Shown one piece after another: positions 16,172-24,767 of a DNA stretch of 35,030 nucleotides. The number at the start of each line of letters is the position of its first letter. Positions within the stretch are counted from its first letter, which is position 1. Location of the stretch: assembly GCA_003565295.1 (NCBI GenBank), contig PXCO01000137.1, forward strand, positions 1 to 35,030, given 5' to 3'. The translations under genes were made by a program, and so were the position numbers. The notes under the pieces are model-generated. The model was not told the DNA's origin. It made no database searches and saw nothing but the letters and a program-made list of their open reading frames with translations. This stretch comes from Cyclobacteriaceae bacterium (GTDB taxonomy: Bacteria; Bacteroidota; Bacteroidia; Cytophagales; Cyclobacteriaceae).

Positions 16172-17608
16172 TCATAAAAAATTTCCAGCATTAAGATTCT
16201 CATCAAGGGTTGCCTCCCATGATGCGTTTTTTTTCACCACCAAATTCTTGGCGAGATCAAATTGGTGTGCTTGGCTTTCATAAAAATGCATCATGTATCC
16301 TGCGGTATTCACAAAGCAAATGAGATCCCCTATCTCGGGGAACTGGGGCAAACTGATCTTCCTTTTAAGGATAAGTTCCTGCTCCAAACAATAAGCACCC
16401 ACAAAATACACATCGCAGGGGGGTCCGTTTGTGGTTTTTTTTGGAATATAAATCGGGTCCAATAGAAAATCCTCGCTGGAACTAAACATCTGAGTCCTGT
16501 TCATCTCCAACCCCACCAAGGTACGTCCCTCTGAATCCCGTTTCCTGAAGGCAACCTTAGCCACCGTTACCCCTGTCTGATCCAACAAAGACCTTCCAGG
16601 TTCCAACCTCAATTCAAGATTGCGCTCACTTAAATGGCGATGCAGTGCTTTATCTCCTTTTTGTGTGGTGAGGATTTGCTCTACAAAATGCTCCTGAGGA
16701 TGCTGGTTAAAGTAGGGATAAACCTTTGGCTCACCGATTAATCGGTTTCCCAGCTTTACCATACCTAAGGGGTCCTTTTGAAAGGTAATTTCTTCTCTGT
16801 CGGTGAGAAGTGTTTCATTTAAGACGTTGAAAAAACCTTCCCACTCCTCTCCGTTTTCCAAATAATTCATAAGGATCCCACCCCCAATATCAACGAAAGA
16901 AGTAGTAAACCCATTGCTTGCCAACCGGTCCACCATATCAATGCTCTGCGACAAGGCAGCAGCACGCTGTCCGATACTGTACCCATTAAGATGAAAATGA
17001 AGCCCTTTATAGTGGAACCTTCTGTATTTACCCCTGTTTGAAAGGCCCTCCTCGAGAAAGGCAGCAATTTCATCAACATCAAAGCCAAACCGTGAGTAGC
17101 ATTTTTTACCCTCCCACTCAAACCCTGACAAGCGAAAGCCCACGTTTAAGGTTTTGTTTTCCTTTTCCAGAATAGAGTGTAGCAACCCGCACTCGTCTTC
17201 ATTGTCCAGCATCACCGGGATCTGATGTGCCACTGCATAGGAAAGCAGTTGCTCATTTTTGACTGCAGCAGTGACAGTAATCATCTCGGGACTGATCCCG
17301 GCCTGTATGCAATCCTTCATTTCATTTATGCTTGCGGTGTCCACACCAAAACCAATTTCCTTAACCCCCCGGACAAAACATATGCATTTGTTGGCCTTTC
17401 TTGCAAAAAAGACCTTACCCTCTATTCCATATTTTTTAAACAAGCGGTCAAATTTTTGGAAGTTTTGCTGGAAGGGAATTAAGTTGAGCAAATTGACCGG
17501 CGATCCCCATTTGGATATCCATTTTTCCAAAAGGGGATGATTACTCGTGACATCCTTAATCCATGAATGTACAATGGGTGTCAGTTCTGGAAGGTTCGAT
17601 CTTTGCAT
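16172..17608 (-). CDS. fold-type III PLP-dependent decarboxylase-like enzyme (Y4yA type)
   Basis: The 478-residue protein has the full set of motifs of the diaminopimelate/ornithine decarboxylase fold: PLP lysine in FFARKANK (Lys71), HFHLNGYS (204-211), glycine loop DIGGGIL (240-246), EPGRS (336-340), YCLEQE with the active-site Cys407, and AGYMMHFY near 436. About 90 residues separate the glycine loop from EPGR, roughly twice the spacing in LysA, indicating an insertion around 257-330. It is probably an amino-acid decarboxylase rather than a racemase. Its start overlaps the FAD-protein gene by 53 nt, and it is the last of three overlapping genes with an SbnA-type synthase first. By analogy with SbnH it may decarboxylate a diaminopropionate-derived acid; the true substrate is unknown. 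Confidence 0.8.
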   Translation of the reverse strand: MQRSNLPELTPIVHSWIKDVTSNHPLLEKWISKWGSPVNLLNLIPFQQNFQKFDRLFKKYGIEGKVFFARKANKCICFVRGVKEIGFGVDTASINEMKDCIQAGISPEMITVTAAVKNEQLLSYAVAHQIPVMLDNEDECGLLHSILEKENKTLNVGFRLSGFEWEGKKCYSRFGFDVDEIAAFLEEGLSNRGKYRRFHYKGLHFHLNGYSIGQRAAALSQSIDMVDRLASNGFTTSFVDIGGGILMNYLENGEEWEGFFNVLNETLLTDREEITFQKDPLGMVKLGNRLIGEPKVYPYFNQHPQEHFVEQILTTQKGDKALHRHLSERNLELRLEPGRSLLDQTGVTVAKVAFRKRDSEGRTLVGLEMNRTQMFSSSEDFLLDPIYIPKKTTNGPPCDVYFVGAYCLEQELILKRKISLPQFPEIGDLICFVNTAGYMMHFYESQAHQFDLAKNLVVKKNASWEATLDENLNAGNFL

Positions 17609-19406
17609 AAGTCTTTATTAGTTGTCGGGCCCAGGAAGAAAGAAGATTGTTGTTGTCCCTGGATAAGCTCTCATTATCCAGTGTGCAGCCCTCTGTCGGG
17701 GTTCCGTAAAAGGCTATTTTGTGTTGTGAGAGAAGGCGTCCATTCTTATTTATATCGGGACATCCGGTTTGGTATCCCTGATTGCTGAATAATGAGACTC
17801 CACTTCTTTCAGCTAACTTCTGCATATATTCAGGCTGTAGGTTCATAGAACCCGGAGTTGGGATTCTGGCGTCGATCATAAGGTCAGCATGTACTTTTAA
17901 ATCACCGCAAGAAACTTGAGCTATGATTTTCCCCTCCTGCTCCCCGAAGGAAAGCTGCGGATTTACGGCAACATCAAACCGCAATATCCGGGAATCTGCC
18001 AGTGCCAGCAATTTTTCAATGTTGACTTTAGGGGGGCCGTAGCTCACCCGTTGAAGTCCTGGCCTGTATTTTTTATCAAAAATTTCCTGACCACTACCTG
18101 TTAGCCCACCGAAGGCGTATAGTTTGCTAAAATAGGGATAAATTTCCTTCCATAAAGTACTCAGGGCTAACCTGGCCTGCTGATCTGTAGATTCAGCATA
18201 AGGAAACAGCATAGCCTCCAGTTCATTCAAAATTTGCTGATGCACCTTCCCTTGCATTCTGGCAGGAAAAAGGTACTCTTCAAAGTCCAATGCGGAAAAT
18301 GAGGGGTAAGCATCGGCCAATATGCCCTCTAGCTCTTTCAGGTAGAAGGTAGGGGAGAAACTTTTTCCGACAAAGCGGCAATAGAGCCTGGCATATCTAT
18401 ACCTGAATTCTTTTTCCATCAAAGGTAAAACAGAATGCTTAAAATCAACTTTTCCTTTGGATTGCATAAGCTCTTCCATGGCTTCTACTGTGCAATACTT
18501 AAGGGGGATATCAATTGGCTCCTTTTGGCGGCAAATCATTGGAAGTCCAGTCCGTGAAAAGCCATAGATTAGCTCTGGCTCTTCCCCGGAAGGATGGTAT
18601 TTCAGTATGCCTTTCTTGCGGTAAAAGGTACCGCCCTTGCCTTCTGTAAGGGCAAGCACCCCATCTATAAAGGTTAAGCCAAGCCCCTTCATCAAAACGG
18701 TTTTCCCAGCTACCTTTTCAGATTTCCATTTTTGTACAGGGTAAACCCTTTTAATTAAATTTGCTGGAACATCGACCTGATCTGATTTAGAAATTTGATA
18801 GGAATGCCCGGTGCAGCAAAGTACTTCGGCAAAACCACCGTAGCTTTCCCGATTAGACTTGACCTTCATGCCATCACCTACTTTCTCAATGGTAGTTACC
18901 TTGTCCATAATAAGATGCAGACGGATATTCGAAGGCAATGCATTGACCACTCTACACAGGCAATATTGAAGATATACCCCTGTTAAGGAGCGGGAGCAAT
19001 AGTCTTCGGCTTGGAGATCCGATAGGTTGTCTTTCTGTATGTTGGCCAAAAAATCAAAGAGGCTTAGTCTGTCACTTACCAATTGCTCCTCTTCGTCTGT
19101 CCAGAAATTAACTTTCCCCAGCGGATAATTCATTAGCAGAAAATCCGGCTGATCAGGTTGATAGTTTGGGCCTGATCCAAAATAAGGAGATTCATTGAAG
19201 ACCACTATATCCAAATTCTTTGCCGGGAAATAGGCATTCCAAACACTGGCTAATCGTTCCACCGCATACGAGCCCTTGGGCCCTCCCCCCACGATGGCTA
19301 TCCGATAAACCGATTCGGGTGCATATCTCGTTTTTATGAGCCGCTTTAAAACTACGTTGTTTTTCCTATTGATATCAGCAAACTGTCTCGGGCACCAAAT
19401 CTTCAT
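17556..19406 (-). CDS. FAD/NAD(P)-binding protein (PF13454, COG4529 type)
   Basis: The 616-residue protein has a Rossmann dinucleotide motif IAIVGGGPKGSYAVERL (36-52) and the diagnostic block YQPDQPDFLLMNYP (82-95) of the NAD_binding_9 family. The C-terminal part (about 530-610) has a second dinucleotide-type region ending GCTLDNESLSRDNNNLLSSW. Members are presumed flavin-dependent oxidoreductases or monooxygenases, but few have been tested. It overlaps the SbnA-type gene by 32 nt and the decarboxylase gene by 53 nt, so the three are translated together. I infer that it oxidises the product of the upstream synthase, a role held by the unrelated SbnB in staphyloferrin B. The start at 19406 is the only ATG before the Rossmann motif; it lies inside the upstream gene. 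Confidence 0.8.
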   Translation of the reverse strand: MKIWCPRQFADINRKNNVVLKRLIKTRYAPESVYRIAIVGGGPKGSYAVERLASVWNAYFPAKNLDIVVFNESPYFGSGPNYQPDQPDFLLMNYPLGKVNFWTDEEEQLVSDRLSLFDFLANIQKDNLSDLQAEDYCSRSLTGVYLQYCLCRVVNALPSNIRLHLIMDKVTTIEKVGDGMKVKSNRESYGGFAEVLCCTGHSYQISKSDQVDVPANLIKRVYPVQKWKSEKVAGKTVLMKGLGLTFIDGVLALTEGKGGTFYRKKGILKYHPSGEEPELIYGFSRTGLPMICRQKEPIDIPLKYCTVEAMEELMQSKGKVDFKHSVLPLMEKEFRYRYARLYCRFVGKSFSPTFYLKELEGILADAYPSFSALDFEEYLFPARMQGKVHQQILNELEAMLFPYAESTDQQARLALSTLWKEIYPYFSKLYAFGGLTGSGQEIFDKKYRPGLQRVSYGPPKVNIEKLLALADSRILRFDVAVNPQLSFGEQEGKIIAQVSCGDLKVHADLMIDARIPTPGSMNLQPEYMQKLAERSGVSLFSNQGYQTGCPDINKNGRLLSQHKIAFYGTPTEGCTLDNESLSRDNNNLLSSWARQLIKTYAKIEPSRTDTHCTFMD

Positions 19407-20397
19407 AAACTGCCTGGTTTATTTTAGTTAATACATCTTTGCCATATGTTTTTTCGATCCACGGCTCCGAATAGATCGTCTCAAGATACCGCTCTCCTCT
19501 ATCACATAGGATGATGACAGCTTTTTGCCCAGGTACCAAGTCCATTTTATCAATAGCCGACACCAAGGCACCAGTGGAACCACCAGCCAAAATGGCCTCT
19601 CTATCAAGCAACTTTTTACATCCCACAATACTTTCCCATTCTTCCATGATTAAAGGGGGTTCCAGGATATTGGTGTCCAGGAGACTGGACTTTCGGGATG
19701 CGCCAAAGCCGGGGATGACACGCTTACCGGGATTCCCTCCAAAAATCACACTCCCTTGGGCATCTACCGGGATTACCTTGGTTCCCTTTCGGTTTTCATG
19801 GCAATAGGAGGCCAATCCCATTAAAGTACCACAAGTGCTGGTAGCAGCCAATATGTAATCCGGTGCAATTCCCAATTGAGCCACAATCTCCTTGGCGGTT
19901 TGATGGTGGGTAAGCGGATTAAGTTCATTCTCATACTGCCTGGTCCAGAAGGCGTTTGGCAATTCTTGCAACAACTCTTGTACACGCTTTATCCTGGTAT
20001 TCAAATAGGAGCCACCTTGGTCCTTTTCATTTACCATCTCAATTTCCGCATGATAAGCTTTAAGCAGCAATAGTGTTTGGCGATTGATAAACGGGTCCAC
20101 CACCAATCGAAGTTTAATTCCATAATAAAGGCATACCTGAGCAAGCCCAATGCCCATATTGCCCGAGGTACTTTCCACAATCCATGAATCCTTGGTTATT
20201 AACCCCAACCGTAGGGATTCCTCAATGACAAATTTGGAGGTTCTATCTTTGATGCTTCCCGCAGGGTTCATCAGTTCCAATTTGCCATAAACTTCCTTTT
20301 CGGGAAACAAATGGGATAATCTGATCAATCCCGTATTTCCAATTTGCGAGGGAATCCCCTGTAACGGTTTCATTTCACTATCAAATTTCTGCATCAT
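19375..20397 (-). CDS. SbnA-type PLP-dependent synthase (cysteine synthase superfamily)
   Basis: The 340-residue fold-type II PLP enzyme has Lys50 in NPAGSIKDR, the phosphate/substrate loop STSGNMG (76-82), TSTCGT (186-191) and AGGSTGA (271-277). Several blocks match SbnA better than CysK: GNMGIGLAQVCLYYGI, VDAQGSVIFGG, VIPGFGAS, VGCKKLLDREAILAGGS and DRGERYLETIYSE. SbnA joins O-phospho-L-serine and L-glutamate into N-(2-amino-2-carboxyethyl)-L-glutamate on the way to 2,3-diaminopropionate. A similar reaction is likely here, though the amine donor may differ. It is the first gene of the three-gene cassette and overlaps the next by 32 nt. No promoter motif stands out in the 162 nt upstream. 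Sole cysteine synthase activity is unlikely given these motifs. Confidence 0.85.
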   Translation of the reverse strand: MMQKFDSEMKPLQGIPSQIGNTGLIRLSHLFPEKEVYGKLELMNPAGSIKDRTSKFVIEESLRLGLITKDSWIVESTSGNMGIGLAQVCLYYGIKLRLVVDPFINRQTLLLLKAYHAEIEMVNEKDQGGSYLNTRIKRVQELLQELPNAFWTRQYENELNPLTHHQTAKEIVAQLGIAPDYILAATSTCGTLMGLASYCHENRKGTKVIPVDAQGSVIFGGNPGKRVIPGFGASRKSSLLDTNILEPPLIMEEWESIVGCKKLLDREAILAGGSTGALVSAIDKMDLVPGQKAVIILCDRGERYLETIYSEPWIEKTYGKDVLTKINQAVYEDLVPETVC

Positions 20398-20559
20398 TTA
20401 TAAAAATTGGTAGGTTGGATGTTATTGACTGGGCTGATTTTACCACGCGTGAGGACCCATAAAGCCGGTAATCAATAAAGTCGAAACACATACCCACCCC
20501 TGCATTCAGAGCAGTGTAGAGTGAGTATGATATTTAATGGCGGGATTTGTCCTTACCTT

Positions 20560-22692
20560 TTAATCAATATGGGCTTCGCGCTCCCAATGTCTATGCTTGC
20601 TCAGGGATTTTACAAATCCTTCGGGATCTGAATCAATATATAGATCCTTGGCAGATTTTTTTCCTTCTTTGCAACAGGGTAATTCCAATTCTTCAATTAG
20701 GTCATCAACATTGCAAAGAGATAGTATCGGTTTGCAATGATTGAAAGCATCCGTGACAAATTCCTTGATTTTGGAATTCTTGAGAATCTCTTTGGCCTGA
20801 AGCTTTTCATCCCCCAACACAATCGCATCAAACAAAACAGATGCTGAATTAAAGAGGGTATGATCAACTTGTAGCGATTTCCCACCTTCTTTCAATTCCC
20901 CAAGCCGGTCGGACAGGATTTCTACCTTAGAACCCGCATCACCCACCATTTTCTTTAGGTCATTGATGGACTGTTGTGAAAATGAGCCCAGTGTGATGAA
21001 TGCGATCTTTCGGGACTTTCCGGCATTCTTAAGGTTCTTCACCATGCTCAGGGCATCGTCAACTTTAGTGTTGGGTTCACGGACTTCAGGCTTATAGTTC
21101 CTTTCGTCTGCATCAGCGGGCTTGCCTTCATTCACTGGTTCTACCCGCTTGGTCGGAGGGTCTATGCCCAGGGCTTTTGCCACTTGTGAGGCAAGCTCCA
21201 GGTCCACATTCGTCAACTGATTTACCATTCGCTCCCGTATTTCCGGGCGATTCACTTTAGAGAGTTCAAATTGCAGGGCACTCACCATGTGCTTTTTTTC
21301 CACCGCGGTTTGGCTGTTATAAAATAGTTTAGCCTGGCTGAAGTGGTCTCTAAACGATGGGGAACGATCCCTGATTTTTTTGCCATCTATACGTTCCTCA
21401 TATGAATGAAATCCACCGTCTTTCATCATAGCCTGGAAGGGACAGCCACCATCAATGGAATTTGGATGGTAGCTAACCGCTCCCTTATTGATTTGCATGC
21501 GCATATGCGCATCACGCTGATGGTTTCTGATGGGATTAATGGAGCGATTGATGGGGATTTCGTGAAAGTTGGGGCTCCCCAGCCGGCTCAATTGAGTATC
21601 GGTATAGCTGAAAAGCCTGCCTTGCAACAAGGGGTCGTTGGTGAAATCTATTCCGGGTAATAAATGTCCCGGATGAAAAGCCACCTGCTCAGTTTCTGCA
21701 AAAAAGTTGTCAGGGTTGCGGTTGAGTGTCATGGTCCCTACCAGCTGCACGGGAACCTCGGATTCAGGAATAATTTTCGTAGGATCCAATAGGTCAAAAT
21801 CAAACTTGTGCTCATCTTCTTCGGGTACCAACTGCACCCCTAATTCCCATTCAGGGAAGTCCCCATCCTCTATGGCATCCCAAAGATCCCGCTTATGAAA
21901 ATCAGGGTCTTTGCCTGAGATCTTTTGTGCTTCATCCCAAACCACCGAATGAATCCCCAACATGGGTTTCCAGTGAAACTTCACGAATGTGGACTTGCCC
22001 TCTTTGTTAATGAAACGGAAGGTATGCACCCCAAACCCCTCCATCATCCTCAAACTTCGCGGTATAGCCCGGTCACTCATCGCCCACATGATCATGTGCA
22101 TGCTTTCCGGCATCAGAGAGATAAAATCCCAAAAGGTATCGTGTGCTGAGGCGGCTTGGGGTATTTCATTGTGGGGTTCAGCCTTTACCGCATGGACCAG
22201 ATCCGGAAAATTCATCGCATCCTGTATAAAAAACACGGGGATATTATTCCCAACGAGATCATAATTCCCCTCCTCAGTATAAAACTTCACGGCAAAACCC
22301 CGAACATCACGTGCCAAATCGGTACTACCTTTTGAGCCTGCCACGGTAGAAAACCTTACGAAAACCGGTATCTCATTCCCTACCTCAGAAAAAAGTTTTG
22401 CCTTTGTATATTTCTCCAGGGAACTGGAAAGCTTAAATACCCCATGGGCACCAGAACCCCTGGCATGCACGATGCGCTCAGGAATACGCTCATGGTCAAA
22501 ATGAGTGATCTTTTCCCTTAAAATAAAATCCTCAAGCAGAGAAGGGCCTCTTTCGCCTGACTTAAGGGAATTTTGGTCATCGTTGATTTTAAGCCCTTGG
22601 TCGGTGGTCATCGCAGCTTCTTTGTCTTCCAGCTTGTTCTTTGCCAGGTCGGCCTGTTTCGGGTTTTCTGAGTTTTGGTGATTGGTCTTCAT
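20560..22692 (-). CDS. katE: catalase, large-subunit clade (HPII/KatE type)
   Basis: The 710-residue catalase splits hydrogen peroxide into water and oxygen. Distal His76 (RIVHARGSGAHG), Asn149 (DLVGNNIPVFF) and the proximal haem ligand Tyr363 (RLFSYTDTQLSRLG) are all present. The long N-terminus and the C-terminal flavodoxin/DJ-1-like domain (about 565-690, KIAFITLGSFSQQSINDLKK) mark the large-subunit clade. No signal peptide is seen, so it is cytoplasmic. It lies upstream of the SbnA-type gene on the same strand, 162 nt apart. Stress-inducible expression is usual for this family; no regulator site can be recognised. Confidence 0.96.
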   Translation of the reverse strand: MKTNHQNSENPKQADLAKNKLEDKEAAMTTDQGLKINDDQNSLKSGERGPSLLEDFILREKITHFDHERIPERIVHARGSGAHGVFKLSSSLEKYTKAKLFSEVGNEIPVFVRFSTVAGSKGSTDLARDVRGFAVKFYTEEGNYDLVGNNIPVFFIQDAMNFPDLVHAVKAEPHNEIPQAASAHDTFWDFISLMPESMHMIMWAMSDRAIPRSLRMMEGFGVHTFRFINKEGKSTFVKFHWKPMLGIHSVVWDEAQKISGKDPDFHKRDLWDAIEDGDFPEWELGVQLVPEEDEHKFDFDLLDPTKIIPESEVPVQLVGTMTLNRNPDNFFAETEQVAFHPGHLLPGIDFTNDPLLQGRLFSYTDTQLSRLGSPNFHEIPINRSINPIRNHQRDAHMRMQINKGAVSYHPNSIDGGCPFQAMMKDGGFHSYEERIDGKKIRDRSPSFRDHFSQAKLFYNSQTAVEKKHMVSALQFELSKVNRPEIRERMVNQLTNVDLELASQVAKALGIDPPTKRVEPVNEGKPADADERNYKPEVREPNTKVDDALSMVKNLKNAGKSRKIAFITLGSFSQQSINDLKKMVGDAGSKVEILSDRLGELKEGGKSLQVDHTLFNSASVLFDAIVLGDEKLQAKEILKNSKIKEFVTDAFNHCKPILSLCNVDDLIEELELPCCKEGKKSAKDLYIDSDPEGFVKSLSKHRHWEREAHID

Positions 22693-23087
22693 AGTAGTTG
22701 GTTTTTATGGTATTGATATAGGTTCAAACGATTTTAAGCGGTTTTTTCCCATTCCTATTCCTTTCTAGAAGCTCATTCTGACTGATATAGAAGAGAGATT
22801 ATTATTCACTAGACAATAGTTGTGCCATAATATTTATTAAAATTTACATATTAATTTTAATTTTTATTAATTATTGTATTTTATCTACTTTTTGATATGA
22901 TAAATAAATTGTTTAGTTATATTTTAATCGTTATTAAGAGAATTTGATCAATTTTGCAGGCTCCCTAACGAATAATCCAGCCATTTTAATTAAAGAATGG
23001 AGCATCGACATGGACTTTTTTCTATAGAAAAGATGCGCACCCTGATCTGTATCATGAAAAATTATCAAGTGAGCTGAACATAAAAAC
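22693..23087. other. 395-nt AT-rich gap, promoter region of katE
   Basis: About 22800-22960 is extremely AT-rich (long runs such as ttaattttaatttttattaa). The katE promoter should lie in 22693-22800, but no clear TTG/TAnnTTTG pair is present (cgtttg near 22728-22733 lacks the TA). The rest adjoins a truncated gene and may be a scar of rearrangement. Confidence 0.5.
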
Positions 23088-23453
23088 ATGGAAATTATCT
23101 CACTAGAATTACGAAATAAATCAACGGCTTTTTCTACCGATCATGGCAAAACCTGGACAAAGCCCGTGAAAACAAATTTTCCGGATGCCAAATCAAAATT
23201 CAGCGGCTTGCGGTTATCCGATGGCCGATATGTGATGGTTTCAAATGCCAATCCGGCAAAACGCGACCCATTGACCATTGCCATTAGTGAAGATGGAATG
23301 GTATTTACTAAAATGGGTTTTCTGGTTGGCAACCCGCATGCGGACTATCCGCATGTATACGAACACGAAGGATTTTTATATGTGGCTTTTGCCAGTGCTA
23401 AACAAAGTGTGGAGGTGTTGAAAATCAGGATCAGCGATCTTGATGCATTGTAA
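23088..23453 (+). pseudogene. truncated sialidase/BNR-repeat protein, C-terminal fragment
   Basis: This 121-codon frame resembles the last third of a BNR-repeat, sialidase-like beta-propeller protein. A canonical Asp-box STDHGKTW is at 16-23, a weaker SEDGMVF lies farther on, and the blocks KFSGLRLSDGRYVMVSN and DYPHVYEHEGFLYVAFA are typical of that family's C-terminus. Full-length proteins are about 350-400 residues with a signal peptide; here the first 10 or so codons (MEIISLELRN) do not look like a leader and the upstream DNA has no matching frame. It is therefore a 5'-truncated remnant rather than a working glycosidase. Whether it is expressed is unknown. Confidence 0.6.
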
Positions 23454-23546
23454 GTTTGTGATAAAATAATGGATTTTATGGTCAGGTTTGGTCAAAATAG
23501 GATCATCCAAAATAACATCAGGCGTCACATTAGATTTAAACTTTCC

Positions 23547-24767
23547 CTACTCAATCCCCCTCAACAACTCCTCCACCCTATTCCTTTCCCTATCGCAAAA
23601 AGCCTCCATGTTTAGCAATTCCTTCGCCACCCTTGGCACGGGTGCGTTGGGGTGGCCATGGTCCCTGAGGTGGTGGGTTAGCTTCAATACCCTGAATCCA
23701 TCCATCCATTGCCATAGTCTGCGGAAATATATCTCCCCACTGCCTGATTGGGAGTTGAAGGAGGCCAGCATGGATTCCAATTGTCCCTGCTCAAAAAACC
23801 CCTTCACCTCCTCTAAATTTATTTCTTTTTCCACTTGAAAACTATCCGATAAATCCTTAAAAAATGACTTCAGTACTGTATAGATAGTTACTGAATATGT
23901 GAGCTTTTCGGCAGACTGCCCTTTCACCCACTCCAGTTGGGACCTGCCGGTGCCAAAGGGAACTCTTTCTGATACCCGGCTGGAGGGATAGACGGTCGCG
24001 GGAATGGTCACATAGCCCCCCAAAGGCAACAACTTATGCATAAAGTAAAAGTCTTCCCCGGCCTTTCTCCTGTTCATTCCGCCCTCTTTGGCATAGTGAG
24101 ATGCCCTTACCACCATGCACGATCCCACGGTATGCTCGGCAAAGGGATAACCTGCCCAGGCCAATCCCGCAATATGGCAGCGTAGGTGGAGCTCATAAAG
24201 GATGATCCCTTGCCTAAGGATAGAATCTTCTTCCTGTTCAAAAGGATGATGAAACTCCAAATGCCCTAATTTTACTTCCGGGTCCATAAAGGCTTCTTCA
24301 ATCTTTACCAAATAATCCCCCGAAACTGTACAATCCGCATCCAGGCAAACGATAGGCCCGTCCACTCCCAAGACGGTCCACCTTGCCAATGCCTCATCCA
24401 TGGCTATTTTACGTGCCCAGCCTGCCCCGGCATGCTTCTTAGGCAACCCCTCTATGCGCATGACCTGCACCTTGAGAAATTCTGGGGAATGCCACTCTTT
24501 CCAGTTCTCAACCTGCTGTTGGGTAAGGGCATTTTGTGAAAGGATATCCCCGCCCGCCCCCTCAGGTGCATTGATACAAATGATCACCTCCACTTTACCA
24601 AGAGGAGCTTCACACTTGGCCAATGATTCAAGGGTGCCCAGGATATGGGGTTCATTTATCGCAGGAATGCAGATCATCAATGAAGTCTCCCGATGAGGGG
24701 CCTCTTCTATGCTCGGGGGAAAGGTAGCAAACCGGGAAATATATGTTTGATAGACTCCAGATATCAT
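23547..24767 (-). CDS. family 2 glycosyltransferase-like protein
   Basis: The 406-residue protein has a GT-A nucleotide-sugar-binding domain: SLMICIPAINEP (29-40), DxD at LDADC (142-146, Asp143 and Asp145), and a catalytic-type GEDFYFMHKL (237-246). No membrane segments or signal peptide are obvious, so it is probably cytosolic or peripherally membrane-bound. The acceptor and sugar are unknown. Its start overlaps the trmB stop by 4 nt (ATGA), so it is translated as the last gene of a housekeeping run, an odd place for a glycosyltransferase. Confidence 0.82.
   Translation of the reverse strand: MISGVYQTYISRFATFPPSIEEAPHRETSLMICIPAINEPHILGTLESLAKCEAPLGKVEVIICINAPEGAGGDILSQNALTQQQVENWKEWHSPEFLKVQVMRIEGLPKKHAGAGWARKIAMDEALARWTVLGVDGPIVCLDADCTVSGDYLVKIEEAFMDPEVKLGHLEFHHPFEQEEDSILRQGIILYELHLRCHIAGLAWAGYPFAEHTVGSCMVVRASHYAKEGGMNRRKAGEDFYFMHKLLPLGGYVTIPATVYPSSRVSERVPFGTGRSQLEWVKGQSAEKLTYSVTIYTVLKSFFKDLSDSFQVEKEINLEEVKGFFEQGQLESMLASFNSQSGSGEIYFRRLWQWMDGFRVLKLTHHLRDHGHPNAPVPRVAKELLNMEAFCDRERNRVEELLRGIE

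Noticed and set aside
19375-20397. Plain cysteine synthase CysK
   Set aside because: The blocks VDAQGSVIFGG, VIPGFG and DRGERYLETIYSE, together with the overlapping neighbours, fit SbnA-type enzymes better.
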